Source: Nocardioides sp. ChNu-153
GTDB lineage: Bacteria; Actinomycetota; Actinomycetes; Propionibacteriales; Nocardioidaceae
Reading direction: 5' to 3'
NCBI RefSeq assembly: GCF_030466625.1
Contig: NZ_JADEVT010000002.1
Span: 1-64,000, forward strand
DNA length: 64,000 nt
Position numbers and translations under genes: made by a program. Position 1 is the first letter of the stretch; every line of letters starts with the position of its first letter. The notes beneath the pieces were generated by a model. The model made no database searches. It was not told where the DNA came from and saw only the letters and a program-made list of their open reading frames with translations. Of this stretch, positions 41,566-50,794 are shown piece by piece.

Positions 41566-44500
41566 GTGAAGGGAAACCGAGTGGCAACGTCAGATCAGTT
41601 CATTGTCGACAACACAGCAGAGGATTGGAAGGCACTCCAGTACGTCCGCGAGTGGTGCGACATCAGCTCGGCGATCGACATCGCCACCGGTCACTTCGAG
41701 ATCGGAGCGTTCCTCGCGCTCGACGGTGCCTGGCAGAAGGTTGAGAAGATCCGCCTTCTCATCGGGGGCGACACCAGCCGCACCACAGCCGACGCCATTG
41801 CAGCCGCCCTCGACACCTCCATTCTCGAGGAACGACAGAACGGTGACGCCTTCCTCACCGGGGTGGACGCCGTCGTTGACGGCATCCGCGCCGGCAAGAT
41901 CGAGATTCGGGTCTACAAGCCCAAGAAGTTCCATGCGAAGGCCTACATCACCCACAGCAAGCTGAAGGTCGTCGGCTCGGCAGCGCTCGTCGGCTCTTCC
42001 AACTTCACCCGCCCCGGGTTGACCCAGAACGTCGAGCTGAACGTGAAGTTCCAGGGTCCCGAGGTGGCCGACCTCCAAGAGTGGTACGAGAGCCACTGGG
42101 ACGAGGCCACGCCGGTCAACCCCGAGCTGCTCGCCGTGCTTGAACACAATGTGCGTGAATTCACCCCTTTGGAGGTCTACGCCAAGGCGCTGCACGCGCT
42201 GACCGCGAACGTCGATCCCACCGACAAGTCGTGGGAGGAGTCCGACTCCGTCATCTACCCCCTGCTCGCGCCCTACCAGCAGGAGGGATTCCACTCGCTG
42301 ATCGAGATGTCACGACGGTGGAACGGTGGCTTTCTCACCGACGGCGTCGGACTGGGCAAGACGTTCGTCGGGCTGATGCTGACGGAGTACTTCGCCGTGC
42401 GCCATCGCAAGAACGTCCTCATCATGGCGACGAAGACCGGCCAGGACGCCGTGTGGAACCCAGAGCTCAAGGAGAAGCTGCCCGAGCTGTTCGGACAGTT
42501 CTCCAACGTGCTCGTCCGAGCCCACACCGACCTCACGACACAGAAGGGTGCCGACGAGATCGAGCATCTGGCAAAGCGCGCCGACGTCATCATCATCGAC
42601 GAGGCGCACAATTTCCGGAACCACGGCAAGAACCCGACGGACGAGAACCCATGGGGATCGCGCTGGTGGCGGATGCACGAGATCTGCAGGCGGAAGACCG
42701 TCTTCCTTCTCACGGCAACCCCAATCAACAACTCACTCTTCGACCTTGTGCACCAGGCTGAGCTCTTCACCGGGGTCGATGCCGACAGCCACTTCGCGAG
42801 CATCGGTATCAACAGCCTGCGGAAGTACGTCGTCAGCCTCGAAAAGCCGTTCAAGACGGCAGTGCCAGATGCCACTGCGATCGCGGATCTCATGGCGAAG
42901 GACAAACTGTTCCAGTCGATCATCCACCAGAACAGCCGCAAGTATGCCGTCGAGAGTTCCAAGGTCGTCGGCGGCTCGGAGGTCGTCTTCCCCGAGACAC
43001 AGGTGCCCCGAGTTGTGCCCTACGAGTTCGGGACGCTCTACTCCCCGCTCTTCACCGAGTTGCAGAACGCTTTCAGCCGCGCCACCCCCCTCTTCGTGCT
43101 GCCGATGTACTACCCCTTGGCGTTCTCGACCAACAAGGACGTCGACACCCGAGCGGAGAACCGCCAGCGGCAGGTGGTTGCCCTCATCCGCACCATCTTC
43201 CTCAAGCGGTTCGAATCGAGCCTCGCCGCATTCGCGGGCTCTTGCCTCGACCTGTCGGCCAAGGTACTCGGCTGGCTCGACGTGAATACGAAGGTGGATC
43301 CGGATCAAGAGAGCCGGCTGACTATTTGGCGTGCCGCAAATGAGCCGACACTCCAGGCGATCCACGACCGCTACCGCGCAACGCTGGATGAGGTGTGGCG
43401 CGAGGAGGACCTCACCGAAGAGGAGCTCAACGAACTCGATTACTACCTCGTCGGCGGTGAGTACAGGTTGCAGGACATGATCGACGCGGCCTTCGACGAT
43501 CTCGATCAGCTCGCGCGCTTCATGGATCTGATCCTGGGTGGCGCAGGCGTGGACGACAAGTACCTCAGCCTCCGCGACCTCCTCATCGGTCAGTCCAAGG
43601 GGTCGAAGGAGAAGTTGGACAAGGCCGTCTTCACGCCCGAGTTCCGCAACGAGCCCGTGATCGTCTTCACCGAGTTCGCGGACACCGCCCGCTACCTCGA
43701 GGAGCAACTCCGAAAGGATGGCCTGGTCGACGTCGATCGCATCGACGGCACACGTGGCAACGACCGCTACGCGATGATCAAGCGGTTCGCGCCCTTCTAC
43801 AACAAGGTCTCCGCAGCCGACCGCAAGAAGCTCGCGCCACTCCGTGTACTGGTATCCACCGACGTGCTGAGTGAAGGAGTGAACCTCCAGGACGGCAGCC
43901 TTCTCGTGAACTACGACATCCATTGGAACCCTGTCCGCCTGATGCAGCGCATCGGTCGCGTCGATCGCCGGATGAACCCACAGATCGAAAAGGAACTGAT
44001 CAAGGAGAGGCCCTCAGCGAAGAAGTCGCGCGGCCACATCCAGATCCGAAACTTCCTGCCTCCGGCAGAGATCGAAACTCTGCTCACGCTGTACAGCCGC
44101 GTCCAGAGCAAGACGCTCATGATCTCCAGCACGCTCGGTATCCCGGGCGGCAAGCTCATCGACGAGTCCGACGTGTACGACGACGTGAAGGTCTTCCAGG
44201 CATTCAAGGACGAGTACAACGGGGACGTCGCCCCCATCGAAGAGCTACGTCTCAAGTGGCTCAACCTGGTCAGAGAGAACCCCAACCTGCACGAACTCGT
44301 CACGCGCCTGCCCGATGGCATCTCCACGGCCAAGGTGGGCAAGCCCTCCGGCGTGTTCATCTGCCGCCGCGTCCCCGTGCTCACCAAGGCGGCCGACGAC
44401 GACAGCGAGGCCGAGTGGACGATCGAACCGGGTGAGATCGAGTGGGCGCTCCGTACTGCCGAGGGCGTCGAGCGCGCCCTACACGCGGTCGACGGAGCGA

Positions 44501-44667
44501 TCGTCGCCGAACCCAGCACGCCGCCCGCCGCGTTCAGCGACCGCTCGAAGCTGTACCCAGCGCTGCGCGAGTTCGAGAGAAACGAGACCAAGAGGCTTCG
44601 CAAGGAGACCCAGTTGCCGATGGATGCTCCGACGCCGAAGACGATCTGCTGGATGGAAGTGCGATGA
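41566..44667 (+). CDS. PLD-nuclease/SNF2-family helicase fusion (defence)
   Basis: A 1033-residue protein. Residues 25-185 form a phospholipase D-like nuclease domain with one HKD-type motif: His123-x-Lys125, then GSSN at 143-146; one motif per chain implies a dimer. A superfamily 2 helicase follows: YQQEGFHSLI (Q motif), DGVGLGKTF (Walker A, about 259-267), DEAH at 345-348, LLTATPINNS, VIVFTEFADTARYLEEQL, LVSTDVLSEGVNLQDG and MQRIGRVDRRMNP (motif VI). It is the likely translocase and nuclease of the system. GAGGAG lies 7 nt before the GTG; a second GTG at 41581 is also possible. It overlaps the methylase start by 4 nt (ATGA). Confidence 0.87.
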   Translation: MKGNRVATSDQFIVDNTAEDWKALQYVREWCDISSAIDIATGHFEIGAFLALDGAWQKVEKIRLLIGGDTSRTTADAIAAALDTSILEERQNGDAFLTGVDAVVDGIRAGKIEIRVYKPKKFHAKAYITHSKLKVVGSAALVGSSNFTRPGLTQNVELNVKFQGPEVADLQEWYESHWDEATPVNPELLAVLEHNVREFTPLEVYAKALHALTANVDPTDKSWEESDSVIYPLLAPYQQEGFHSLIEMSRRWNGGFLTDGVGLGKTFVGLMLTEYFAVRHRKNVLIMATKTGQDAVWNPELKEKLPELFGQFSNVLVRAHTDLTTQKGADEIEHLAKRADVIIIDEAHNFRNHGKNPTDENPWGSRWWRMHEICRRKTVFLLTATPINNSLFDLVHQAELFTGVDADSHFASIGINSLRKYVVSLEKPFKTAVPDATAIADLMAKDKLFQSIIHQNSRKYAVESSKVVGGSEVVFPETQVPRVVPYEFGTLYSPLFTELQNAFSRATPLFVLPMYYPLAFSTNKDVDTRAENRQRQVVALIRTIFLKRFESSLAAFAGSCLDLSAKVLGWLDVNTKVDPDQESRLTIWRAANEPTLQAIHDRYRATLDEVWREEDLTEEELNELDYYLVGGEYRLQDMIDAAFDDLDQLARFMDLILGGAGVDDKYLSLRDLLIGQSKGSKEKLDKAVFTPEFRNEPVIVFTEFADTARYLEEQLRKDGLVDVDRIDGTRGNDRYAMIKRFAPFYNKVSAADRKKLAPLRVLVSTDVLSEGVNLQDGSLLVNYDIHWNPVRLMQRIGRVDRRMNPQIEKELIKERPSAKKSRGHIQIRNFLPPAEIETLLTLYSRVQSKTLMISSTLGIPGGKLIDESDVYDDVKVFQAFKDEYNGDVAPIEELRLKWLNLVRENPNLHELVTRLPDGISTAKVGKPSGVFICRRVPVLTKAADDDSEAEWTIEPGEIEWALRTAEGVERALHAVDGAIVAEPSTPPAAFSDRSKLYPALREFERNETKRLRKETQLPMDAPTPKTICWMEVR

Positions 44668-47600
44668 CTGCCAACGAGAGCCGCCTCCGGCAACTTCTCA
44701 AGGCCGCACCGAAGTCAACTGACCACCTCCTGACCCTGCTGCTCGACGGCCTCGACTGGCCGATCCCCGACGGCCTCACCTGGGACGACCTCCAACTCGA
44801 GTGGGAACCGGAGGAGCTCCACCTTGATCCGGAAAAGGTCGCGAGGCTCAAGCACATCTCTCAGATTCCGCAGCTTAAGAAGGATCAGGCGTTTGGCGTC
44901 TGGGTGTTGGAGTTCGACGGCGGCCGCTTACCAGTCGGCGCGATCCGCCGCCTCGTACAGCGTCTCGTCAAGAACGAGCGCGCCCGCAAGGGCAGCGGCA
45001 CCCACGCCCAATGGGATCTTCCTGACCTGTTGTTCTTCTGCCTCTCCGAAGGCAACGAGCACCTCCTGCACGTCGTCAACTTCCGCGAGAAAGACGGCAA
45101 GCGCGTTCTCAATGTCCTTTCCTGGAGCAACGAGCCGACCTCGGCCCGACTTGACCTCCTGGTACGCCGTGGCGTGCCTGACCTGTTCTGGAATTCCCCG
45201 AATGGCCCCAAGATCGTCCTGAGTCCGGAATTCGGCAAGGGATTTCGGGGCTACCGTGAGGGCATCCGGTCAGCCAAGGCACTATCGGCCCGCATGGCTG
45301 AGGTTGCTCAGGACGTCCGCGACGAAGTTCGTGCGCTCTACGAGGTCGAGACCGAGGGCGGTCCGATCCGGGCCCTCTTCAACGACGTCCGCGAGCAGCT
45401 GCTGGGGAACCTGACCCCGGACCGGTTCGCGGATGTCTATGCCCAGACGATGGTCTACGGGCTGCTCACCGCGCGCATCGCGCACCCCGAGGAGTTCAAG
45501 GCTGACCAGTCAGTCTCCGCCCTGAAGTTCGACAACGAGTTCCTCGACGCGATCTACTCGCGCTTCCGTGATGACTCCGATGGGGTCATCGACGTTGATG
45601 AGCTGGGGCTGAACGAGCTTGCGGAGCAGCTCGCGGTCACGGACGTCGACGAGCTGCTCGCCGACTTCGGTGCCGACAACCAGCGCGACGATCCCGTCGT
45701 CTACTTCTACGAGGAGTTCCTCGCACAGTACGACCCAGGCCAGCGCAAGGACTTGGGCGCGTTCTACACGCCCCTTCCGGTCGTGCGCTACATCGTCAAG
45801 ACCGTCGACGACGCGCTGAAGTCGTTCGGGCTGCCGCTTGGTGTCGCGGACGCCACTACTTGGGCCGAGTACGTCGAAGCGAACCCCGACATCGACATCC
45901 CCAAGCGCGCCAACGCTGGCGACGCAGTGGTCTCGATGTTCGACCCCGCGAACGGGACCGGCACCTTCCTCGTCGAATGGCTGCGCCAGGCGAAGCGCAA
46001 CGACAAGGAGGGCGGCGAGGCGGCCGCGCTCGCACATGCCTCCGCATGCGAGATCTCGCTCGCCTCCTACGCCGTCAGCCACCTCAAGGTTTCACTCGAC
46101 ATCTCCGAGAATCTCCGGGCAAAGGCACGCCTGCCCATCTACCTCGGCGACACGCTGGGGGCCAAGCACCCACAGGTGATCGAAGCGCTCGCCGACCCGA
46201 TCAGCACCGAGGGCGCACACGCCGATGAGGTCAAGTACGACTGGAACCACAACGTCTTGATCGGCAACCCGCCCTACGACCGCGTCGAGAGCAACGGCAC
46301 GGGCGGTTTCATCACGGCGCTGCAGGAAGGCGCATCCCGGTCGTTGTTCGACGACATCTTCGACGATGCGAAGAAGCACGTCATCTTCAGTTCCCACGCC
46401 AGCCTGTACAACCTCTATGTCTACTTCTGGCGCTGGGCCATCTGGAAGGTCTTCGAGGAGAACACCGGGCCGGCCGTCGTTTCGATGATCACCGCTTCGT
46501 CGTGGCTCGACGGACCAGGATTCCTCGGCCTGCGCCGACTCGCCCGTGAGGTGGCGGACGAAATCACCGTCGTCGACCTCCACGGCGACAACAAGGGCAC
46601 CCGCAAGGACGAGAACGTCTTTGACATCGAGTCGCCGGTCGCGATCGTCACCCTCGTCCGCCACGGCAACGGAGATCGAAGCAAGCCGGCGCCGGTGCGG
46701 TACGCCAGCTACCGGGGCACCCGGGCCGAGAAGCTCGCCGCGCTCACCGATCTCGCCGCTGGGAAGACCACGCTCACCACCCTTGAAGCGAGTACCGACT
46801 GGCACGCGCCCTTGATCCCCACTGCAGGCGGTGCCGACTGGGCGGCGTGTCCCAAGGTGATCGACCTCTTTCCGTGGCAGCAGCCGGGGTCGATGATCAG
46901 CCGCACCTGGCCGGTGGCCCCGACGAAGGAGTTGCTGGAGGAGCGATGGGAGCAATTCGTCGCGACGAATGTGCCCGGCGAGCGGTTGAAGTACTTCGCG
47001 CCCTCGAAGACCGGTCGCAGCATCTCCACCAAGGTGCCGGGCATGACGAAGCTAGTCGACCTCAAGCCAGGCGACGCTCACGAACCCATCGTCCGCTTCG
47101 GAATGCGCTCGTTCGATCGGCAGTGGACCTTCGAGGACCCTCGCCTCGCTAAGACCGAGAGCCCGTCGCTCTGGGCATCTCTGTCCAACAAGCAGGTGTT
47201 CCTCACGACCATGACGACCACCAGTCTCGGCGGCGGACCGGCCGCCACCCTGACGACGGCCGTGCCAGACAAGCATCATTTCCGCGGCTCCTACGGCGGC
47301 AAGGACATCGTCCCCCTGTACCGCGACGCCAAGGGCACACCTAATGCGGACACGGCGGCGCTCGAGATCCTCGGTGACAAGCTCGGCGCCAAGGTCACCG
47401 TCGAACTGCTCTTCGCCTACACCTTCGGGGTACTTGCTGGCACCGACTACACCGAGCGGTTCCACGACGCCCTCGAGACGCCCGGCCCCCGGGTGCCCCT
47501 CACCGCCGAACCCGGGCTGTTCGTGCGGATGTCGCAACATGGCGAGAAGCTGATGTGGCTCCAGACCTTCGGCGAGCGCTTCGGCGCTGGCACGCTACCG

Positions 47601-48098
47601 ACCGCGGGCATCGAGTGGCAGCCCGAGCCGTCGCGCCTCCCGGAGGCGAAGACAGACATAAAGTTCGATGCCCCCACCGAGACCTTGAAGGTCGCCGACG
47701 GAGTACTCACCGGCGTGCCCGAAGAGGTCTGGACGTTCGAGGTCAGCGGAATGGACGTCATCCCCAAGTGGCTTGGCTACCGCATGTCGAAGCCGGCTGG
47801 CCGCGCGGCTTCCAGCGCCTCACCGCTCGACCACATCCGACCCGCTGCTTGGGCGCCTGAGTGGAGCCATGAGCTCGTCGAGATCGTCGCCGCCATCAAG
47901 GAGACTCTCGCGATCGTGCCTGACGGAATTGCCTTGCTGGAGCAGATCCTTGCGGGCCCGCTCATTCCCGCTGACGAACTGCCTCCCGTGTCCGACGCTC
48001 TGCGCAAGCCGCCAAAGGGCGGCACGTCATCTGACGACGCCGCCTTGTTCTTCGAGGACGGGATGCTTCCTGGAACGCAGGGCGAGGTGATCTTCTGA
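44664..48098 (+). CDS. N6-adenine DNA methylase with target-recognition region (type ISP-like)
   Basis: A 1144-residue protein. The N-terminal 270 residues are unassigned, with a helical spacer after them. The methylase core begins at KDLGAFYTPLPVVRYIV. Motif I is DPANGTGTF (about 427-435) and motif IV is NPPY (535-538), both gamma-class N6-adenine type. The long C-terminal half resembles the TRD portion of type ISP/LlaBIII-like enzymes (YDYIFAYTFGVL-like segment VELLFAYTFGVLAGTDYTERF). No nuclease or helicase is fused to it; those activities are in the upstream gene. The 1-nt stop/start overlap with the HEPN gene shows tight coupling. Confidence 0.87.
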   Translation: MTANESRLRQLLKAAPKSTDHLLTLLLDGLDWPIPDGLTWDDLQLEWEPEELHLDPEKVARLKHISQIPQLKKDQAFGVWVLEFDGGRLPVGAIRRLVQRLVKNERARKGSGTHAQWDLPDLLFFCLSEGNEHLLHVVNFREKDGKRVLNVLSWSNEPTSARLDLLVRRGVPDLFWNSPNGPKIVLSPEFGKGFRGYREGIRSAKALSARMAEVAQDVRDEVRALYEVETEGGPIRALFNDVREQLLGNLTPDRFADVYAQTMVYGLLTARIAHPEEFKADQSVSALKFDNEFLDAIYSRFRDDSDGVIDVDELGLNELAEQLAVTDVDELLADFGADNQRDDPVVYFYEEFLAQYDPGQRKDLGAFYTPLPVVRYIVKTVDDALKSFGLPLGVADATTWAEYVEANPDIDIPKRANAGDAVVSMFDPANGTGTFLVEWLRQAKRNDKEGGEAAALAHASACEISLASYAVSHLKVSLDISENLRAKARLPIYLGDTLGAKHPQVIEALADPISTEGAHADEVKYDWNHNVLIGNPPYDRVESNGTGGFITALQEGASRSLFDDIFDDAKKHVIFSSHASLYNLYVYFWRWAIWKVFEENTGPAVVSMITASSWLDGPGFLGLRRLAREVADEITVVDLHGDNKGTRKDENVFDIESPVAIVTLVRHGNGDRSKPAPVRYASYRGTRAEKLAALTDLAAGKTTLTTLEASTDWHAPLIPTAGGADWAACPKVIDLFPWQQPGSMISRTWPVAPTKELLEERWEQFVATNVPGERLKYFAPSKTGRSISTKVPGMTKLVDLKPGDAHEPIVRFGMRSFDRQWTFEDPRLAKTESPSLWASLSNKQVFLTTMTTTSLGGGPAATLTTAVPDKHHFRGSYGGKDIVPLYRDAKGTPNADTAALEILGDKLGAKVTVELLFAYTFGVLAGTDYTERFHDALETPGPRVPLTAEPGLFVRMSQHGEKLMWLQTFGERFGAGTLPTAGIEWQPEPSRLPEAKTDIKFDAPTETLKVADGVLTGVPEEVWTFEVSGMDVIPKWLGYRMSKPAGRAASSASPLDHIRPAAWAPEWSHELVEIVAAIKETLAIVPDGIALLEQILAGPLIPADELPPVSDALRKPPKGGTSSDDAALFFEDGMLPGTQGEVIF

Positions 48099-49237
48099 TG
48101 AGCTTCAAGCCCAACCTGTCGGTGAAGGAAGGGCTCGACCACCTCGCGAAGAGGCTCGATCCGATCATCGCCGCGAAGCTCGCACCCAACCTCGGCGGCC
48201 ACCCGTGGACAGTGGTGCTCGACCTCCTCGACCAGAAGAAGGGTTTCTCGGGCAGCTACCAGCACTGGACCTACGACCTCCAGGCTCAGCTCCGAATGCT
48301 CACCGAGCGGCTCGGCGACTTCGGTTACCCGTTTGATGACAGGCAGCGCGCAGTGAGCACCATCGGCAACGAACTCCGCATTGTCCGCAAGCAGATGGCG
48401 CACATGTACGACTTCTCGGTCGAGGAAGCGTTCCGCGCCAACGACTTCTGCGTCCGCCTCCTGGAGCACTTCAACGACGACGGTATGGAGGATGCACGGA
48501 GCATTCGTCACGAGGCGCTCGCCGCACTCGCAGTGGAAGCGGGAGTCACCGAGCAGGCTGCCGAAGCGTCTGCCACGCCACCCGCCTCGCCCGCTCCAGC
48601 TCGTGCCGAGGTTCCCACGCCCGGCGACGCCGAGGGCGCTGGCAACCCCGAGGTCGTGATCCCCGACCCGGAAGTGCTGGAGCGCGAACCCAGCGTGATT
48701 GGCAGCAAGCGCCTGGAGTTCGAGCCATGGACTGTCGTTCCGGTGGGCGGGGTCGAGGTCCTCGATGACCTGCCCAAGAAGGTGGCTAAGGAGAAGGTGC
48801 GCGCAGTCGCCGTCGAGATCGCGACGTACGAGGGTCCGATCCATCTCGATCGACTCGTGGACAAGACCGCTCAGTCGTTCGGACTACAGCGCGTCCGGGC
48901 GAACCGTGAGAAGAAGATCGCCTACCAAATCAGGCAGGCCGGTCTCTTTGTCGACGAGGACAAGTTCGTCTGGCCCCGCGAGATCGACCCGGCGACGTGG
49001 GCCGAGTTCCGCCCCAACGACAGCACCGCCGACCGACCGTTCGTCTACATCAGCCCCGTCGAGATCGCCAATGCCGCTCGTTTTGTCAAGGCGAAACACG
49101 CCGACATCTCGGACGAGGATCTCGACGTCGCCGTACTCCAGACCTTCGGCCGCAGGCGCGCACCAAACAGGTCGCGGGGCACCTCGCCAGAGCGAAGGAG
49201 TTGCTGTGAGCGTTCTCTACCGCGCCGTATGGACTGA
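48098..49237 (+). CDS. Swt1-like HEPN protein with DUF3320-like C-terminus; probable 3' frameshift
   Basis: A 379-residue frame. The N-terminal HEPN domain (about 1-130) resembles Swt1 HEPN: TVVLDLLDQKKGFSGSYQHWTYDLQAQLRMLTERLG then RKQMAHMYDFSVEEAFRAND, where Arg97-x4-His102 is the HEPN RNase motif. A disordered Pro/Ala linker leads to a DUF3320-like winged region (VAVEIATYEGPIHLDRLVDKTAQSFGLQRV). The last 26 codons appear out of frame: another frame gives RTKQVAGHLARAKELL and stops at 49207-49209, overlapping the next gene's GTG. A 2-nt insertion in GCGCGC (49156-49161) would explain it. Confidence 0.8.
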   Translation: MSFKPNLSVKEGLDHLAKRLDPIIAAKLAPNLGGHPWTVVLDLLDQKKGFSGSYQHWTYDLQAQLRMLTERLGDFGYPFDDRQRAVSTIGNELRIVRKQMAHMYDFSVEEAFRANDFCVRLLEHFNDDGMEDARSIRHEALAALAVEAGVTEQAAEASATPPASPAPARAEVPTPGDAEGAGNPEVVIPDPEVLEREPSVIGSKRLEFEPWTVVPVGGVEVLDDLPKKVAKEKVRAVAVEIATYEGPIHLDRLVDKTAQSFGLQRVRANREKKIAYQIRQAGLFVDEDKFVWPREIDPATWAEFRPNDSTADRPFVYISPVEIANAARFVKAKHADISDEDLDVAVLQTFGRRRAPNRSRGTSPERRSCCERSLPRRMD

Positions 49238-50783
49238 CAGGACCCCCGCCGCAAGTCTCGAAGACCTCCGCCACTGCACGGCGGCGTGGGCGCAGGAGAC
49301 ATCGGATCCCGAACCGCTCGTGGAAGGGCAGACCGATCTGGAGGTCTCGCAAGGCCGCCATCGTCGCATCGACTACCGGCCTGTTGGCGCTACCGCGTTC
49401 GAGCTCAGATCCAGCGACCACAAGCCGGGTGATGCAGCTGTCTGGACAACTGTTATCAGGGTGGTCGCCGACGATGCAGTTACCCACGCCCTCGTCGAGA
49501 ACCGCATGGAGTCTGACGACCTCACACTCCGCGTCGCGGTAGGGCGGCCGAAGATCGTGCACGAGTTGCTGGCGGTGGCAGGTAAGCCATCACTTGGTGG
49601 CAGCGCGCTCCTCACCGAGCCGCAAGCCATTCCTGCCGCAGGCATGGCCATCCTCACCGACCTGCTGGCCGCCCCGAACCGAACCCTGCCGCTGATCGTG
49701 TGTTCTGAGCCGGGTGGCCAACACGATGGTCGGTGGCTGATGTGGGCCAACAGGATTGCGACGCGCGTCGAAGGGGTGGCGGTCGTCGTCACGCTCGACA
49801 ACGATGCCGTCACGGCCTTCAAGGATGTGCTCGGCGGTCTCGCCGTCTGGGGCGGTGGAATCCGGGTCTACACGCCACATCCGGTAACGCCGGACGCCGA
49901 TGGTTGGCGGCACCGGTACTACCAGCGGGCCCGTCTGCACGACGCGACTCAGGCGACGATCGATCGGATCGTCTACTCGGTAACGCAACTGTCCGCGCGT
50001 CGACGCGTGCCCGATGTGTTCGCTGTCTTCGCCGAGCAGACCGGTCTTCCTGCCGATGCCCTCGACGGAATGGTCCCTGCGGCCGAGCTCGAGGAAGCAC
50101 GGCAGCAGTGGGAACTCGAACGAGATGTCGCCATCGCCGACCACAGCGAACTGGAGAAGGCCCTTGCGAAGGCCAATGGTCACCTCGCCCGGCTTAAGGA
50201 GGCGCTGATTGCGAGAGGACTGGGCGAGATCCTCTGGGGGACGCAGCACGAGATCACGACGGCCATCCCCGACGAAGTACAGGACACATCCGAGGCCGTA
50301 CTGGCTGCCCAGACTTACCTGTCGCGATGGCTCGCCGTCCCCGACTCGGCGCCACGGGACCTCGCTGACATCGACACCGCGCCGAACTCATTCGCCTGGG
50401 GAAACACGACGTGGCGAGGGCTGCGCGCACTGGCTGCCTACGCCGAGGACCGTTCCAACGGGTGGAACAAGGGCGGCTTCTGGGAGTGGTGCGCCGAGGG
50501 TCCGCTGCTCGGCTGGCCCGCGACGACGAAAAAACTCTCGATGAGCGAGAGCGAGACCGTCCAGAACAGTGACAAGCTCCGCCGGACTCGGATCTTCAAG
50601 GTCGATTCGGCGGTCGACCCATCGGGGGAGATCACGATGCTCGCCCACCTGAAGGTCTCGGAGGGCGGGGGCAACCTCGCGCCACGCGTGTACTTCCATG
50701 ACGACACCGGCGGCTCAACGGGCAAGGTCCACGTCGGACTAGTTGGCCCGCACTACCTGGTCCCCAACAAGTCCAAGAACTGA
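49206..50783 (+). CDS. Unknown 525-aa protein of the defence operon
   Basis: I do not recognise a named domain. The N-terminal 120 residues start VSVLYRAVWTDRTPAASLEDLRH. Residues 130-240 look like a Rossmann-type alpha/beta region (RTLPLIVCSEPGGQHDGRW, ATRVEGVAVVVTLDNDAVTAF, GLAVWGGGIRVYTPHPV); I have a memory of GGAVR(V/L)Y-type words in other conflict-system proteins. Residues 300-345 form a coiled coil. The C-terminal part begins near RGLRALAAYAEDRSNGW. It may be an adaptor or sensor. The GTG start overlaps the restored stop of the HEPN gene. Confidence 0.75.
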   Translation: MSVLYRAVWTDRTPAASLEDLRHCTAAWAQETSDPEPLVEGQTDLEVSQGRHRRIDYRPVGATAFELRSSDHKPGDAAVWTTVIRVVADDAVTHALVENRMESDDLTLRVAVGRPKIVHELLAVAGKPSLGGSALLTEPQAIPAAGMAILTDLLAAPNRTLPLIVCSEPGGQHDGRWLMWANRIATRVEGVAVVVTLDNDAVTAFKDVLGGLAVWGGGIRVYTPHPVTPDADGWRHRYYQRARLHDATQATIDRIVYSVTQLSARRRVPDVFAVFAEQTGLPADALDGMVPAAELEEARQQWELERDVAIADHSELEKALAKANGHLARLKEALIARGLGEILWGTQHEITTAIPDEVQDTSEAVLAAQTYLSRWLAVPDSAPRDLADIDTAPNSFAWGNTTWRGLRALAAYAEDRSNGWNKGGFWEWCAEGPLLGWPATTKKLSMSESETVQNSDKLRRTRIFKVDSAVDPSGEITMLAHLKVSEGGGNLAPRVYFHDDTGGSTGKVHVGLVGPHYLVPNKSKN

Positions 50784-50794
50784 ATGGCACTTTG

